A stretch of DNA of 48,347 nt from JANNNX01 sp031398745. Its GTDB lineage: Bacteria; Actinomycetota; Acidimicrobiia; Acidimicrobiales; CADCSY01. The notes beneath the pieces were generated by a model. The model saw only the letters and a list, made by a program, of their open reading frames with translations, searched no databases and had not been told where the DNA came from. Shown here piece after piece: positions 34,004 through 42,514 of the stretch (within the stretch, counting starts at the first letter, position 1; each line of letters opens with the position of its first letter). Position numbers and translations under genes: made by a program. The stretch covers positions 1 through 48,347 of the forward strand of contig JANNNX010000025.1 in NCBI GenBank assembly GCA_031398745.1, written 5' to 3'.

Positions 34004-36408
34004 GACCGGTCAGCGTAGGGGAGGTCCCCCGCGCCCTTGGGTGCCGGGGGTCGGGGTCTCGACCCCCCACCGGCGGGGGCCGAGTCGAGGGCCCGTCGGC
34101 CGACCAGTTCGACCACGAACGCCCCGGCGGCCCCGATGGCGAGCGCCTGGGGCAGCACCTCGACGGGGATCTCGAGGACGAAGAAGTGCCGGATCCAGGG
34201 CACGGCCAGGGCCACGCCGAAGGCGGCCGCCATCCCGGTGATGAGCGCCACCTTCCATGCCCGCAGCGGGCGGGCCAGAACCACCAGCACCCACAGCGCC
34301 ACCACCACCAGGGCCACGGTGGCCGAGGTTCGGGCCTCGTCGGGGGCGACGTCCTCGGCCCGAGCCAGCGAGTAGGCGGCGAAGGCGGCGATCGCCACCA
34401 CCAGCCCCGACGGTGCCGCGAACCGGAGGACCCGGTGGAGGAACCCGGGTCGGTAGCGCTCGGCGTCGCGACCGAAGGCCAGCCAGAAGGCCGGGATGCC
34501 GATGGTCAGCGAGCTGATGAGCGTGAGGTGCCGGGGGAGGAACGGGTAGGGGAGGCCGGCCACCGCCACGGCCAGGGCCAGCACGATGGAGTAGACGTTC
34601 TTGGTGACGAAGAGGTTGGCCACCCGTTCGACGTTGCGGGTGACCCGGCGGCCCTCCTCGAGCACCGCCGGCAAGCGGTCGAACCGGCCGTCGAGGAGCA
34701 CCAGCTGGGCCACCGCCCGGGTCGCGGCCGCGCCCGATCCCATGGCCACGCCGATGTCGGCGTCCTTCAGGGCGAGGGCGTCGTTCACTCCGTCGCCGGT
34801 CATGGCCACCACATGTCCCCTCGACTGCAGGGCCCGGACCATGGCCCGCTTCTGCTCGGGGGTGACCCGGCCGAACACGCCGTGGCCCTCGACCGCGTCG
34901 GCCAGGTCCTCGGGGTCGCTGGGCAATTGGCGGGCGTCGACCGACGCGGGGTCGAGGCCGAGGCGCCCGGCGATGGCGCCGACGGTCCGGGGGTTGTCGC
35001 CCGAGAGGACCTTGAGGGTCACGCCCTGGGCCGCGAAGTAGGCGAGGGTGTCGGCCGCGTCGGGCCGGACCCGCTCGGTGAACGAGCACAGCGCCACCGG
35101 GGTCAGCCCGTCGGAGCCGTCGCCCACCTGGCGGGGCCTGGGGGCGGTCGCCACCAGCAGCACCCGCCGACCGCTGGCGGCGAGCTCGTCGGCCACCGGT
35201 CGGTGCTCGCTGTCGTCGGCCAGCAGGAGCTCGGGCGCTCCCAGCACCCACGTGCCCTGGCCCTCGAAGGTGGCCGCGCTCCACTTGCGGGCCGACGAGA
35301 ACGGGACCGAGGCGGTGCGCTCCCAGCCCCCCGGGGCCCCCAGGGCGGCCGACAGCGCCCGTAGGGTGGCGTTGGCCGCCTCGTCGGCGGCCAGGGCTCC
35401 CAACGCGGCCCGCACCCGATCTCCCTGGCCCGGTCCCTCGACCAGGAGGTGTACGTCATCGAGCTCGATGGTGCCGTCGGTCAGCGTCCCGGTCTTGTCC
35501 AGGCACACGACGTCGACCCGGGCCAGACCCTCGACGGCGGGCAGCTCCTGGACGAGGACCTGGCGTCGGGCCAGCGTCAACGCCGCCAGCAGGAAGGCGA
35601 TGCTGGTCAGCAGGACCAGGCCCTCGGGAATCATCCCGACCAGGGCAGCCACGCTGGCGGTGACGGCCTCGCGCCACCCCCCTGGGTTGTCTTGGCGGAA
35701 CTGCGACCACAGCAGCACCGGGGTGATGGCCACGATCACCCAGGTGAGGTAGCGGAGCAGCCGGTCGATGCCGTCGCGCAGCTCGGAGGACACCAGCGTG
35801 AAGCGTCGGGCCTCGGTCGCCAGCCTCCGGGCGTAGGCGTCCTCGCCCACTGCGGTGGTGGCGAAACGACCCGACCCGGCCACCACGAACGACCCCGACA
35901 GGACGTCGTCGCCCGGGCTCTTGGCCACCGGGTCGGACTCGCCGGTGAGCAGCGACTCGTCGATCTCGAGCCCGTCGGCCTGGGCCACGACGCCGTCGGC
36001 GCAGACCTGGTCGCCGGCCCGCAGCTCGACCAGGTCGTCGAGGACGACCTCGCTCGAGGCGATGTCGCCGGCTCGACCGTCACGGACCACCCGGGCGGTC
36101 GGGGCGTTGAGCAGCGCCAGGCGATCGAGGGTGCGCTTGGCCCGCACCTCCTGGACGACGCCGATGGCGCTGTTGAGCACCACCACGAACCCGAACAGGC
36201 CGTCGCCCAGGCGGCCGGTGGCCAGCACCGCGGCGAAGAGCACCGCCAACATGGCGTTGAACCGGGTGACCACGTTGGCCTTGATGATCTCGCCGACGGT
36301 CCGGCTGGTGCGGTCGTCGGAGCGGTTGACCTGCCCCCGAGCGACCCGCTCGGCGACCTCGGCCGCGGTCAGCCCGAGGCCCGGCGCAGGCGACGGAGCG
36401 TCGGGCAC
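34000..36408 (-). CDS. P-type ATPase, CtpE-like cation transporter
   Basis: 802 aa. Actuator motif DESLLTGESDPV, phosphorylation site D304 in DKTGTLTDG, nucleotide domain KWSAATFEG, hinge MTGDGVNDALALKDADIGVAMGSG. The M4 sequence GMIPEGLVLLTS has the Pro-Glu-Gly of Ca2+-type pumps and lacks the CPx of heavy-metal pumps; length and motif match mycobacterial CtpE, reported as a Ca2+ uptake pump. Ten membrane helices are expected, with no heavy-metal domain. GTG start 36408 is preceded by TAGGCT six nt upstream on the minus strand, a leaderless configuration. First gene of the ATPase-DedA-SDR operon. Confidence 0.85.
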   Translation of the reverse strand: MPDAPSPAPGLGLTAAEVAERVARGQVNRSDDRTSRTVGEIIKANVVTRFNAMLAVLFAAVLATGRLGDGLFGFVVVLNSAIGVVQEVRAKRTLDRLALLNAPTARVVRDGRAGDIASSEVVLDDLVELRAGDQVCADGVVAQADGLEIDESLLTGESDPVAKSPGDDVLSGSFVVAGSGRFATTAVGEDAYARRLATEARRFTLVSSELRDGIDRLLRYLTWVIVAITPVLLWSQFRQDNPGGWREAVTASVAALVGMIPEGLVLLTSIAFLLAALTLARRQVLVQELPAVEGLARVDVVCLDKTGTLTDGTIELDDVHLLVEGPGQGDRVRAALGALAADEAANATLRALSAALGAPGGWERTASVPFSSARKWSAATFEGQGTWVLGAPELLLADDSEHRPVADELAASGRRVLLVATAPRPRQVGDGSDGLTPVALCSFTERVRPDAADTLAYFAAQGVTLKVLSGDNPRTVGAIAGRLGLDPASVDARQLPSDPEDLADAVEGHGVFGRVTPEQKRAMVRALQSRGHVVAMTGDGVNDALALKDADIGVAMGSGAAATRAVAQLVLLDGRFDRLPAVLEEGRRVTRNVERVANLFVTKNVYSIVLALAVAVAGLPYPFLPRHLTLISSLTIGIPAFWLAFGRDAERYRPGFLHRVLRFAAPSGLVVAIAAFAAYSLARAEDVAPDEARTSATVALVVVALWVLVVLARPLRAWKVALITGMAAAFGVALAVPWIRHFFVLEIPVEVLPQALAIGAAGAFVVELVGRRALDSAPAGGGSRPRPPAPKGAGDLPYADRS

Positions 36409-36414
36409 CGAGGG

Positions 36415-36420
36415 AGCCTA
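36415..36420 (-). promoter_or_regulatory. Candidate leaderless -10 for the ATPase operon
   Basis: Reading the minus strand, TAGGCT (36420 to 36415) is followed by six nt and then the GTG at 36408-36406. There is no SD in the gap. Confidence 0.45.
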
Positions 36421-36472
36421 CGGCCCCGCCCCCGGCGAGCCCTCGCCGGCCAGGCCCCTCGGGGGCCGCTGG

Positions 36473-36478
36473 TAGCCT
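36473..36478 (+). promoter_or_regulatory. Candidate leaderless -10 for dapA
   Basis: TAGCCT at 36473-36478 is followed by six nt and the dapA ATG at 36485, with no SD. It mirrors the divergent ATPase promoter, so two leaderless promoters lie within 77 bp. Confidence 0.45.
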
Positions 36479-36484
36479 CGATCG

Positions 36485-37369
36485 ATGCCCCGTTTCGGAG
36501 AGGTCCTCACCGCCATGGTGACGCCCTTCGACGACGATCTGGCGCTCGACGTCGACGGCGCGGTGACGCTGGCTCGGTGGCTGGTCGATCAGGGCAACGA
36601 CGGCCTGGTGGTGGCCGGCACGACCGGCGAGAGCGCCACCCTGAGCGATGACGAGAAGCTGACCCTGTGGGAGGCGGTGGCCGGGGCGGTCAGCGTGCCG
36701 GTGCTCGCCGGCACCGGCAGCAACGACACCGCCCACTCGGTGGAGCTCACGAGCCGGGCCGCCGGTCTCGGCATCGCCGGGGTCCTGGCCGTCACCCCGT
36801 ACTACAGCCGCCCGCCCCAGGCGGGCCTGGCCGCCCACTTCCGGGCCGTGGCCGAGGCCGCCGGCCCGCTCCCGGTGGTGGTCTACGACATCCCGATCCG
36901 CACCGGCCGCAAGGTCGCCACTGACACCCTCCTGGCGCTCGCCCGCGACGTGCCCAACGTGGTCGCGGTCAAGGACGCGGCCGGCGACCCAGCCGAGACG
37001 TCGCGGCTGGTGGCCGCCGCCCCGGGCGGCTTCGAGGTCTATGCCGGCGACGACGCGCTCACCCTTGCGCTCCTGGCGGTGGGGGCCGTGGGCGTGGTCG
37101 GCGTCGCCTCGCACTGGGCCGCCGGGCCGATGGGCGAGATGGTCCGGGCCTTCGCCAAGGGCGACGTGTCCGAAGCCCGCCGGCTGCAGGCCACGCTGCT
37201 GTCGAGCTTCGCCTTCGAGACCAGCGAGCGGGCCCCGAACCCCCTGCCGGCCAAGGCCATCCTCCGGGCGCTGGGGCTTCCCGCCGGCCAGTGCCGACTC
37301 CCGCTCGGGCCCGCGCCCGACGGCCTCGACGACGAGGCCCGTCTGCTGCTGGCCGACCTCCATGGCTGA
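36485..37369 (+). CDS. dapA: 4-hydroxy-tetrahydrodipicolinate synthase
   Basis: First step of the diaminopimelate/lysine branch, condensing pyruvate and aspartate semialdehyde. 294 aa TIM barrel: TAMVTPFDDD, GTTGESATLSDDEK, TPYYSRPPQAGL with the active Tyr, YDIPIRTG, and the Schiff-base Lys K163 in VVAVKDAAGD. Overlaps the rnj start by 8 nt. Pairing with RNase J is the standard actinobacterial dapA-rnj arrangement. Confidence 0.95.
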   Translation: MPRFGEVLTAMVTPFDDDLALDVDGAVTLARWLVDQGNDGLVVAGTTGESATLSDDEKLTLWEAVAGAVSVPVLAGTGSNDTAHSVELTSRAAGLGIAGVLAVTPYYSRPPQAGLAAHFRAVAEAAGPLPVVVYDIPIRTGRKVATDTLLALARDVPNVVAVKDAAGDPAETSRLVAAAPGGFEVYAGDDALTLALLAVGAVGVVGVASHWAAGPMGEMVRAFAKGDVSEARRLQATLLSSFAFETSERAPNPLPAKAILRALGLPAGQCRLPLGPAPDGLDDEARLLLADLHG

Positions 37370-39017
37370 GGCCGTCCGGATCACCTTCCTCGGCGGCCTG
37401 GGGGAGATCGGCCGGAACTGCGCCGCCATCGAGCAGGGCGGGCGCATCGTGCTGGTCGACTGCGGGCTCATGTTCCCCGACGCCGACATGCCCGGGGTCG
37501 ACCTCGTCCTGCCCGACTTCACCTGGCTGCGGGAGCGGGCCGACGACATCGACGGCTGCGTCCTGACCCACGGCCACGAGGACCACGTGGGGGCCCTGTC
37601 CTACCTGCTGCGGGAGATCTCCTTTCCGCTCTACGGCTCGGCGCTGACCCTGGGCATGGCCCGGGGTCGCATCGAGGAGGCGGGCCTGCTCAAGAAGACC
37701 GATCTGCGGCCGGTGGTCGACGGCGAGCGCCGCCGGATCGGGCCGTTCGACGTCGAGTTCATCCCCGTCACCCACTCGGTGCCGCACGGCTTCGCGGTCG
37801 CCTTCCACACCGCCCAGGGCGTGGTGTTCCACACCGGCGACTGGAAGCTCGACCTCACCCCGGTCGACGGGCGGACTACCGACCTGGCCCGCATCGGGGC
37901 CATCTCGGCCGGCGAGGGCGTCCGCTTGCTGCTGGCCGACTCGACCAACGCCGAGGAGTCGGGCCACACCACCTCGGAGCGCTCGGTCGGCGAGGTCCTC
38001 CACGAGCTGATCGGCCGCGCCGCCGGTCGCCGGCTCATCGTCGCCTGCTTCGCCAGTCACATCCACCGCGTCCAGCAGATCGCCGATGCCGCCATCGCCC
38101 ACGGGCGCACGGTGGCCACCCTCGGCCGGTCCATGGGTCGCAACGTCAAGCTGGCCCGGGACATGGGCCTGCTCGACCTGCCCGACAACGCCATCGTCGA
38201 CATCGACGACGCCGGTGACATCCCCGACGAGCACCTCTGCATCGTGTCGACCGGCTCTCAGGGCGAGCCCATGTCGGCCCTGTCGCTCATGGCCGCCGGC
38301 GAGAACCGCTGGATCCAGGTCGGGGCCAACGACACGGTGATCCTGAGCTCGCACCCCATTCCGGGCAACGAGTCCTCGGTGTCCAAGGTCATCGACGGCC
38401 TGCACCGGCGAGGGGTCGACGTCATCCACTCCGGCCTGGCCCGGGTCCACGTGTCGGGCCACGCCAAGCAGGAGGAGCTCAAGACCCTCCTGTCGCTGGC
38501 CGACCCCGAGTGGTTCGTCCCGGTCCACGGCGAGTTCCGCCACCTGGTCCACCACGCCCGGCTGGCCGAGGCCGTGGGCGTGCCCGCTGATCACGTGCTG
38601 GTGTCGCTCGACGGCGACCAGCTCGAGCTCACCGACCAGGGGCTGGTCAACGTCGGACGGGTCCCGGCCGGCTACCTCTACGTCGACGGCTCCGGCATCG
38701 GCGACATCGGCCACGGCGTGCTGCGCGACCGGCGGGTGTTGGCCGAGGAGGGGGTCGTCGTGGTGATCGTCACGGTGGATGTCGACCGGGGCGAGGTCGT
38801 GTCGGGGCCCGAGATCATCACCCGGGGCTGGGTCCACGCCGATGAGGCCGAGGACCTGCTCGAGGAGGCCCGCAAGGAGGTCCGGGTGGCGATCGAGAAG
38901 GGCGACACCTCCGACGTCGAGGCCATCCGCCGCCGGGCTCGCAAGGCGCTCGGCCAGTTCGTCAACAACCGCACCCGCCGGCGCCCGATGATCGTCCCCG
39001 TGGTGATGGAGGCCTGA
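37362..39017 (+). CDS. rnj: Ribonuclease J
   Basis: Metallo-beta-lactamase/beta-CASP ribonuclease with 5'-3' exo and endo activity. ATG 37362 lies within dapA's last codons; 551 aa. Zinc motif H70-G-H72-E-D74-H75, further ligands in VTHSVPHG and HTGDWKLD, beta-CASP signatures (STNAEESGHTTSERSVG, CFASHIHRVQQI, STGSQGEPMSAL, VHVSGHAKQEELK) and a C-terminal domain ending RTRRRPMIVPVVMEA. The upstream in-frame extension overlaps dapA and is not homologous. With PNPase it makes up the RNA-decay set of the window. Confidence 0.95.
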   Translation: MAEAVRITFLGGLGEIGRNCAAIEQGGRIVLVDCGLMFPDADMPGVDLVLPDFTWLRERADDIDGCVLTHGHEDHVGALSYLLREISFPLYGSALTLGMARGRIEEAGLLKKTDLRPVVDGERRRIGPFDVEFIPVTHSVPHGFAVAFHTAQGVVFHTGDWKLDLTPVDGRTTDLARIGAISAGEGVRLLLADSTNAEESGHTTSERSVGEVLHELIGRAAGRRLIVACFASHIHRVQQIADAAIAHGRTVATLGRSMGRNVKLARDMGLLDLPDNAIVDIDDAGDIPDEHLCIVSTGSQGEPMSALSLMAAGENRWIQVGANDTVILSSHPIPGNESSVSKVIDGLHRRGVDVIHSGLARVHVSGHAKQEELKTLLSLADPEWFVPVHGEFRHLVHHARLAEAVGVPADHVLVSLDGDQLELTDQGLVNVGRVPAGYLYVDGSGIGDIGHGVLRDRRVLAEEGVVVVIVTVDVDRGEVVSGPEIITRGWVHADEAEDLLEEARKEVRVAIEKGDTSDVEAIRRRARKALGQFVNNRTRRRPMIVPVVMEA

Positions 39018-39019
39018 GC

Positions 39020-40027
39020 GTGGCGTCGAACCCGCGCTCGCTGCTCGCCGCCGCCGGGGTCGCGCTGCTCGACGAGCGCCGCCGGCTCACCCCCGCCGAG
39101 TTGGACCCACTTTCGCGGGTGCCCGACGAGAGCGTGCCCGCACTCGCGTCCCTGGCCCACGAGGTGCGTCTGGCCTGGTGCGGCCCGACCGTCGAGATCG
39201 AGGGCATCGTGTCGGCCAAGACCGGCGGCTGCCCCGAGGACTGCCACTTCTGCAGCCAGTCGTCCCGGGCCGACACCACGGTGAAGGCGACGCCGTTCCT
39301 CGACACCGACGAGGTGCTCCGGGCCGCGGAGGAGACCGCGGCCACCGGTGCCAGCGAGTTCTGCATCGTTCTCGCCCTCCGTGGTCCCGACGAGCGGGTG
39401 CTGGCCCGCATCCTCGAGTTGGTGACCCTGGTGTCCGAGCGGACCGGCCTGCAGGTCGCCGTGTCGGCCGGAATCGTCGACGCCGACCAGGCCGCCGCGC
39501 TGGCCGCCGGTGGCGTGCACCGCTACAACCACAACCTCGAGTCGGCCCGCTCGTTCTTCGGCCAGATCGTCACCACCCACACCTGGCAGGAGCGGTGGGA
39601 CACCTGCCAGGTGGTGCTCGAGGCCGGCATGGAGCTGTGCTGCGGCGGCATCATCGGCCTGGGCGAGAGCCACGACCAGCGCCTCGAGCTGCTGGCCGAG
39701 TTGGCCGAGCTGGGCCCCACCGAGGTCCCACTCAACTTCCTCAACCCCCGGCCCGGGACCCCGCTCCAGGTGCGCCGGCCGGTGCGCCCGATCGAGGCGC
39801 TGCGTTGGATCGCACTTGCCCGCCTGGCTCTCCCCGACGTCATCCTGCGCTACGCCGGGGGCCGGGAGGTCACCCTGGGCCAGCTCCAGGCCATGGGGAT
39901 GACGGCCGGCATCAACGCCCTCATCGTCGGCAACTACCTGACCACCCTCGGCCGCTCGGCCGACGACGACCTGGCCATGCTGGCCGACCTGGCCATGCCG
40001 GTCGGCGCCCTCACCGGGGTGCTCTGA
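39020..40027 (+). CDS. bioB: Biotin synthase
   Basis: Radical SAM enzyme inserting sulfur into dethiobiotin. 335 aa from GTG 39020, two nt after rnj. [4Fe-4S]/SAM cysteines C71, C75, C78 (CPEDCHFC); YNHNLESARSFF; GGIIGLGES; and the basic residue RYAGGREV near the end. The N-terminus (LLAAAGVALLDERRRLTPAEL) is of the Bacillus/actinobacterial form. The Cys-rich small gene follows directly, as auxiliary genes do in mycobacteria. Other bio genes are not in the window. Confidence 0.94.
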   Translation: MASNPRSLLAAAGVALLDERRRLTPAELDPLSRVPDESVPALASLAHEVRLAWCGPTVEIEGIVSAKTGGCPEDCHFCSQSSRADTTVKATPFLDTDEVLRAAEETAATGASEFCIVLALRGPDERVLARILELVTLVSERTGLQVAVSAGIVDADQAAALAAGGVHRYNHNLESARSFFGQIVTTHTWQERWDTCQVVLEAGMELCCGGIIGLGESHDQRLELLAELAELGPTEVPLNFLNPRPGTPLQVRRPVRPIEALRWIALARLALPDVILRYAGGREVTLGQLQAMGMTAGINALIVGNYLTTLGRSADDDLAMLADLAMPVGALTGVL

Positions 40028-40028
40028 G

Positions 40029-40214
40029 CTGTCGGGCGATCTCCCGGCCCGCTGCCCGGGCTGCGGTCGGGCGTCGTCGGTGTGCCCGGGCTGCCTGCCC
40101 GACCTCGACCCACCGAGGTTCTGTACCCGCTGCGGGGCCTGGCTGGCGGTCACGGTGACCCCGTCGGGGTGGCAGGCTCGCTGCCGCACCCATGGTCCGG
40201 TGACCGTCGAGTGA
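40029..40214 (+). CDS. bsaP: Small Cys-rich protein resembling biotin synthase auxiliary protein
   Basis: 61 aa, seven cysteines: CPGC (9-12), CPGC (19-22), FCTRCG (32-35) and C52 in GWQARCRTHGPV. The pattern P-P-R-F-C-x-x-C-G ... V-T-P-x-G-W-x-A-x-C-x-x-H-G is how I recall the mycobacterial biotin synthase auxiliary protein encoded beside bioB, recently reported as needed for BioB function; the match is from memory, not a search. The frame has no ATG or GTG until GTG 40080, which would lose the first CPGC; CTG at 40029, one nt after the bioB stop and 7 nt after GGGGTG, is the provisional start. A strong palindrome overlaps its stop. Confidence 0.65.
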   Translation: MSGDLPARCPGCGRASSVCPGCLPDLDPPRFCTRCGAWLAVTVTPSGWQARCRTHGPVTVE

Positions 40215-40249
40215 GCGACCGGGTCGGGGCAACCCCGACCCGGTCGCTC
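40213..40249. terminator. Perfect 17-bp hairpin between convergent genes
   Basis: Arms 40213-40229 and 40233-40249 are exact reverse complements around a CAA loop. It overlaps the last bases of the small Cys-rich gene and ends 4 nt before the stop of the minus-strand surface protein gene, so it can serve both strands. No T tract is present; GC-rich actinobacteria often use such I-shaped hairpins. Confidence 0.8.
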
Positions 40250-40253
40250 GGCG

Positions 40254-42287
40254 TCAGCTGGCCAGGCGCATCCCGGCCCGCCGCTGCCGGTACACGGCCC
40301 AGGCGCCGATCAGGAGGGCGAGCGGGATCAGCGATAGGGGACCGAGGGGGAGCGAGGGCACCTCGGCGAGCGGGATGGCCGTGCAGGGGAGTGTGCCCCG
40401 GCGGAGGGAGTAGCCACCGGTGTCGCTGTCGTCGGACCAGTAGACCGGCTTGCGGTCGTCCACGCACTCGGTGGCCGAGGCGATGGCGAAGCCCTCGTTG
40501 TTGATGTTGGCCATCCCCGTCGGCCGCTCGAACAGCGACGACGAGATGAAGGTGCCGGTGGCCGAGGTGAGCCGGAGCACCGACGAGCGGCCGTTGCAGG
40601 TGTCGTCGCAGAGGGCCCACAGGTCGTTGAGGTCTCGATCGAACTCGAGGGCCATCACCGCCGGCAGCCCGCTCGCCAGCGTGGCCACCCGGGTGAACCC
40701 GCCACCCACGTGGTCGAGGGCGTAGACGAAGAGCGAGCCGCTCGACTCCAGGCCCACGACGAAGAGGCCGGAGCCGTGGTTCGGGTACTCGGCCGGGTCG
40801 TAGACGTGGCCTTGGGCCTGGTCGACGAAGCCGTTGGCCACCAGGTAGGAGTCGGGGACCCAGGTGATGGCCTCGAGCCCGAGGTTGGCGCCGGTCGTCG
40901 GCAGGTCGGCCGTCAGGTTCCACTCGTTGGTGGCGGTGAGGGTCGATCCGGGGGCGCTCGGGTCGTAACGCAGGATGCTGTTGCGGCTGACCGAGTTGGC
41001 GGTGTTGTTGCGCTCGGCCGACACGTACAGGCCGCTGGCGGAGGTCGTGCCGCCCATGGTCACGCTCTCGGCATCGGCGTCGCCGCCACCATCGGGGTAG
41101 CGCAGGCCCTTGCCTGCTCCCCACCCGTCCGCGGTGTCCGGCACCCAGGCGCTGCCGTCGTAGACCAGCCGGAACAGCGCCCCGGCCCCATTGCGGGCAG
41201 CCCAGAGCACTCCCGGGGTGGCGCTACCGGATCCCTCGTAGACCAGCCCGCTGAGGTTGCTGGTGAAGGTGGCCGTGTTGTCGACCGTCTGGACGGTCGG
41301 GCTGCCGGGCCACACTGCGGCCGACGAGCCGGCCGTTGTGGAAGTGGTGCCGACGCCACAGTCGTTGGCCGCGGCCTTGGTCGACGACCCCGTGGTGACA
41401 AAGGCGCCCGTCCCGTTCGGGCACCGCCCGTAGGTGGTGGCGGTGGCGTGTGCCGTCCAGGAGTACGAGGTCAGCAGGGTTGTGCCGTCGGCGGCGAAGA
41501 GCCGGGCGCTGTCGGCGCCGCCCAGTCCGAAGCCGAACGCCCCGGACTCGAGCACGTAGTAGCCACCGGGAGCGAGGGTCGTGCCTGCGGGGATGGCGTA
41601 GAGAGCGTGCGTGTCGTCGTTGTCGATGAACTTGAGGCCGGAGATGTCGATGGTGGCGGCACCGGTGTTGTAGAGCTCGACCCAGTCATCCGGGGTGCCC
41701 CCGTTCGACTCGACCTCGTTGATGGCCACGGTGAGCGCGGCGCCGGCGGTCGTGGAGGTCGTCGAACCGGTGGTCGTGGTGGTGGTGGCGCCACCACAGT
41801 CGTTCGCTGCGCCCTTGGTGGAGCTCACGGTGTTGGTGAACGCCCCCGTCCCGTTCGGGCACCGGCCGTAGGTGGGCGCTCCATGGGTCGCCCAGGTGTA
41901 CGTGTCGATCAGCGTCGTGCCATCGGCCTCGAAGAGTCGGGCGCTGTCGGCCGACCCCAGGCCGTAGGTCAATGCGGCCTCCTCCAGGACGAAGTAGCCA
42001 CCAGCGGCGATGACCGTGCCCGCAGGGATGGTGTAGACGTGAGTGGCGTCGTTGTCGACGTTGTCGAGGAACTTCAGCCCGGAGATGTCGACCGCGGTCG
42101 CTCCCGTGTTGTGGAGCTCGGCCCAGTCGCCGGGGCTCCCGCCGCTCGACTCGACCTCGTTGATCACCACGGTGGTGATGGCCGCCGAGGCCGGTGTCCC
42201 CCAGCTCGACAGCGACGACGCCACCAGGGCGACGATCGCCACCAACGTGACGCGGGCGCCGACACCGCGGCGCGTCAGGATCGACAT
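40254..42287 (-). CDS. Secreted protein with two lamin-tail domains and C-terminal membrane anchor
   Basis: 677 aa from ATG 42287 (GAGGAG upstream, which starts the signal peptide; the frame extends to 42416 without one). Signal peptide 1-35 (TPASA cleavage). Two lamin-tail domains, about 37-166 and 185-311, each beginning INEVES and ending YGRCPNGTGAF, joined by Thr/Ser linkers. Residues ~325-640 are a Gly/Ser/Asp-rich beta region (LWAARNGAGALFRLVYDG, ITWVPDSYLVANGF, VMALEFDRDLNDLWAL) that could be a propeller reporting calcium or phytase-like fold; not assigned. The C-terminus is Pro-rich, then a hydrophobic segment (~648-666) and an Arg cluster, a sorting-signal-like layout. Divergent from ftsK. 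Confidence 0.75.
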   Translation of the reverse strand: MSILTRRGVGARVTLVAIVALVASSLSSWGTPASAAITTVVINEVESSGGSPGDWAELHNTGATAVDISGLKFLDNVDNDATHVYTIPAGTVIAAGGYFVLEEAALTYGLGSADSARLFEADGTTLIDTYTWATHGAPTYGRCPNGTGAFTNTVSSTKGAANDCGGATTTTTTGSTTSTTAGAALTVAINEVESNGGTPDDWVELYNTGAATIDISGLKFIDNDDTHALYAIPAGTTLAPGGYYVLESGAFGFGLGGADSARLFAADGTTLLTSYSWTAHATATTYGRCPNGTGAFVTTGSSTKAAANDCGVGTTSTTAGSSAAVWPGSPTVQTVDNTATFTSNLSGLVYEGSGSATPGVLWAARNGAGALFRLVYDGSAWVPDTADGWGAGKGLRYPDGGGDADAESVTMGGTTSASGLYVSAERNNTANSVSRNSILRYDPSAPGSTLTATNEWNLTADLPTTGANLGLEAITWVPDSYLVANGFVDQAQGHVYDPAEYPNHGSGLFVVGLESSGSLFVYALDHVGGGFTRVATLASGLPAVMALEFDRDLNDLWALCDDTCNGRSSVLRLTSATGTFISSSLFERPTGMANINNEGFAIASATECVDDRKPVYWSDDSDTGGYSLRRGTLPCTAIPLAEVPSLPLGPLSLIPLALLIGAWAVYRQRRAGMRLAS
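41355..42179 (-). repeat. Tandem duplicated lamin-tail-domain coding units
   Basis: The segment 41790-42179 (first domain) and 41355-41735 (second) encode closely similar sequences, with stretches of near-identical DNA, e.g. GTCCCGTTCGGGCACCG on the plus strand in both. Pattern indicates an internal duplication followed by divergence. Confidence 0.75.
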
Positions 42288-42498
42288 CGGGTCTCCTCGG
42301 GAAGGGGTGGATCGTGGGCGCGGGGACGTCGCCGTCCCATTGGTGCGCGGCCGGATCATCCGGGAGCCACCTCGCCGGGGCAAGCACCACCGACGATGGT
42401 TCAGCTCCCGGTCCACCGTCGTTCACGACCCGGTCGGCGCAAAGGGCACGAGGGGCGCGAGGGGACCAGGGTCCGGCTGTTGCCTGTGTTGCTGGTGT

Positions 42499-42504
42499 TA
42501 GCGT
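42499..42504 (+). promoter_or_regulatory. Candidate -10 for near-leaderless ftsK
   Basis: TAGCGT at 42499-42504 ends 10 nt before GTG 42515 and there is no SD between. The 227-bp gap to the divergent lamin-tail gene shows nothing else I can assign. Confidence 0.35.
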
Positions 42505-42514
42505 TATTGCCACT

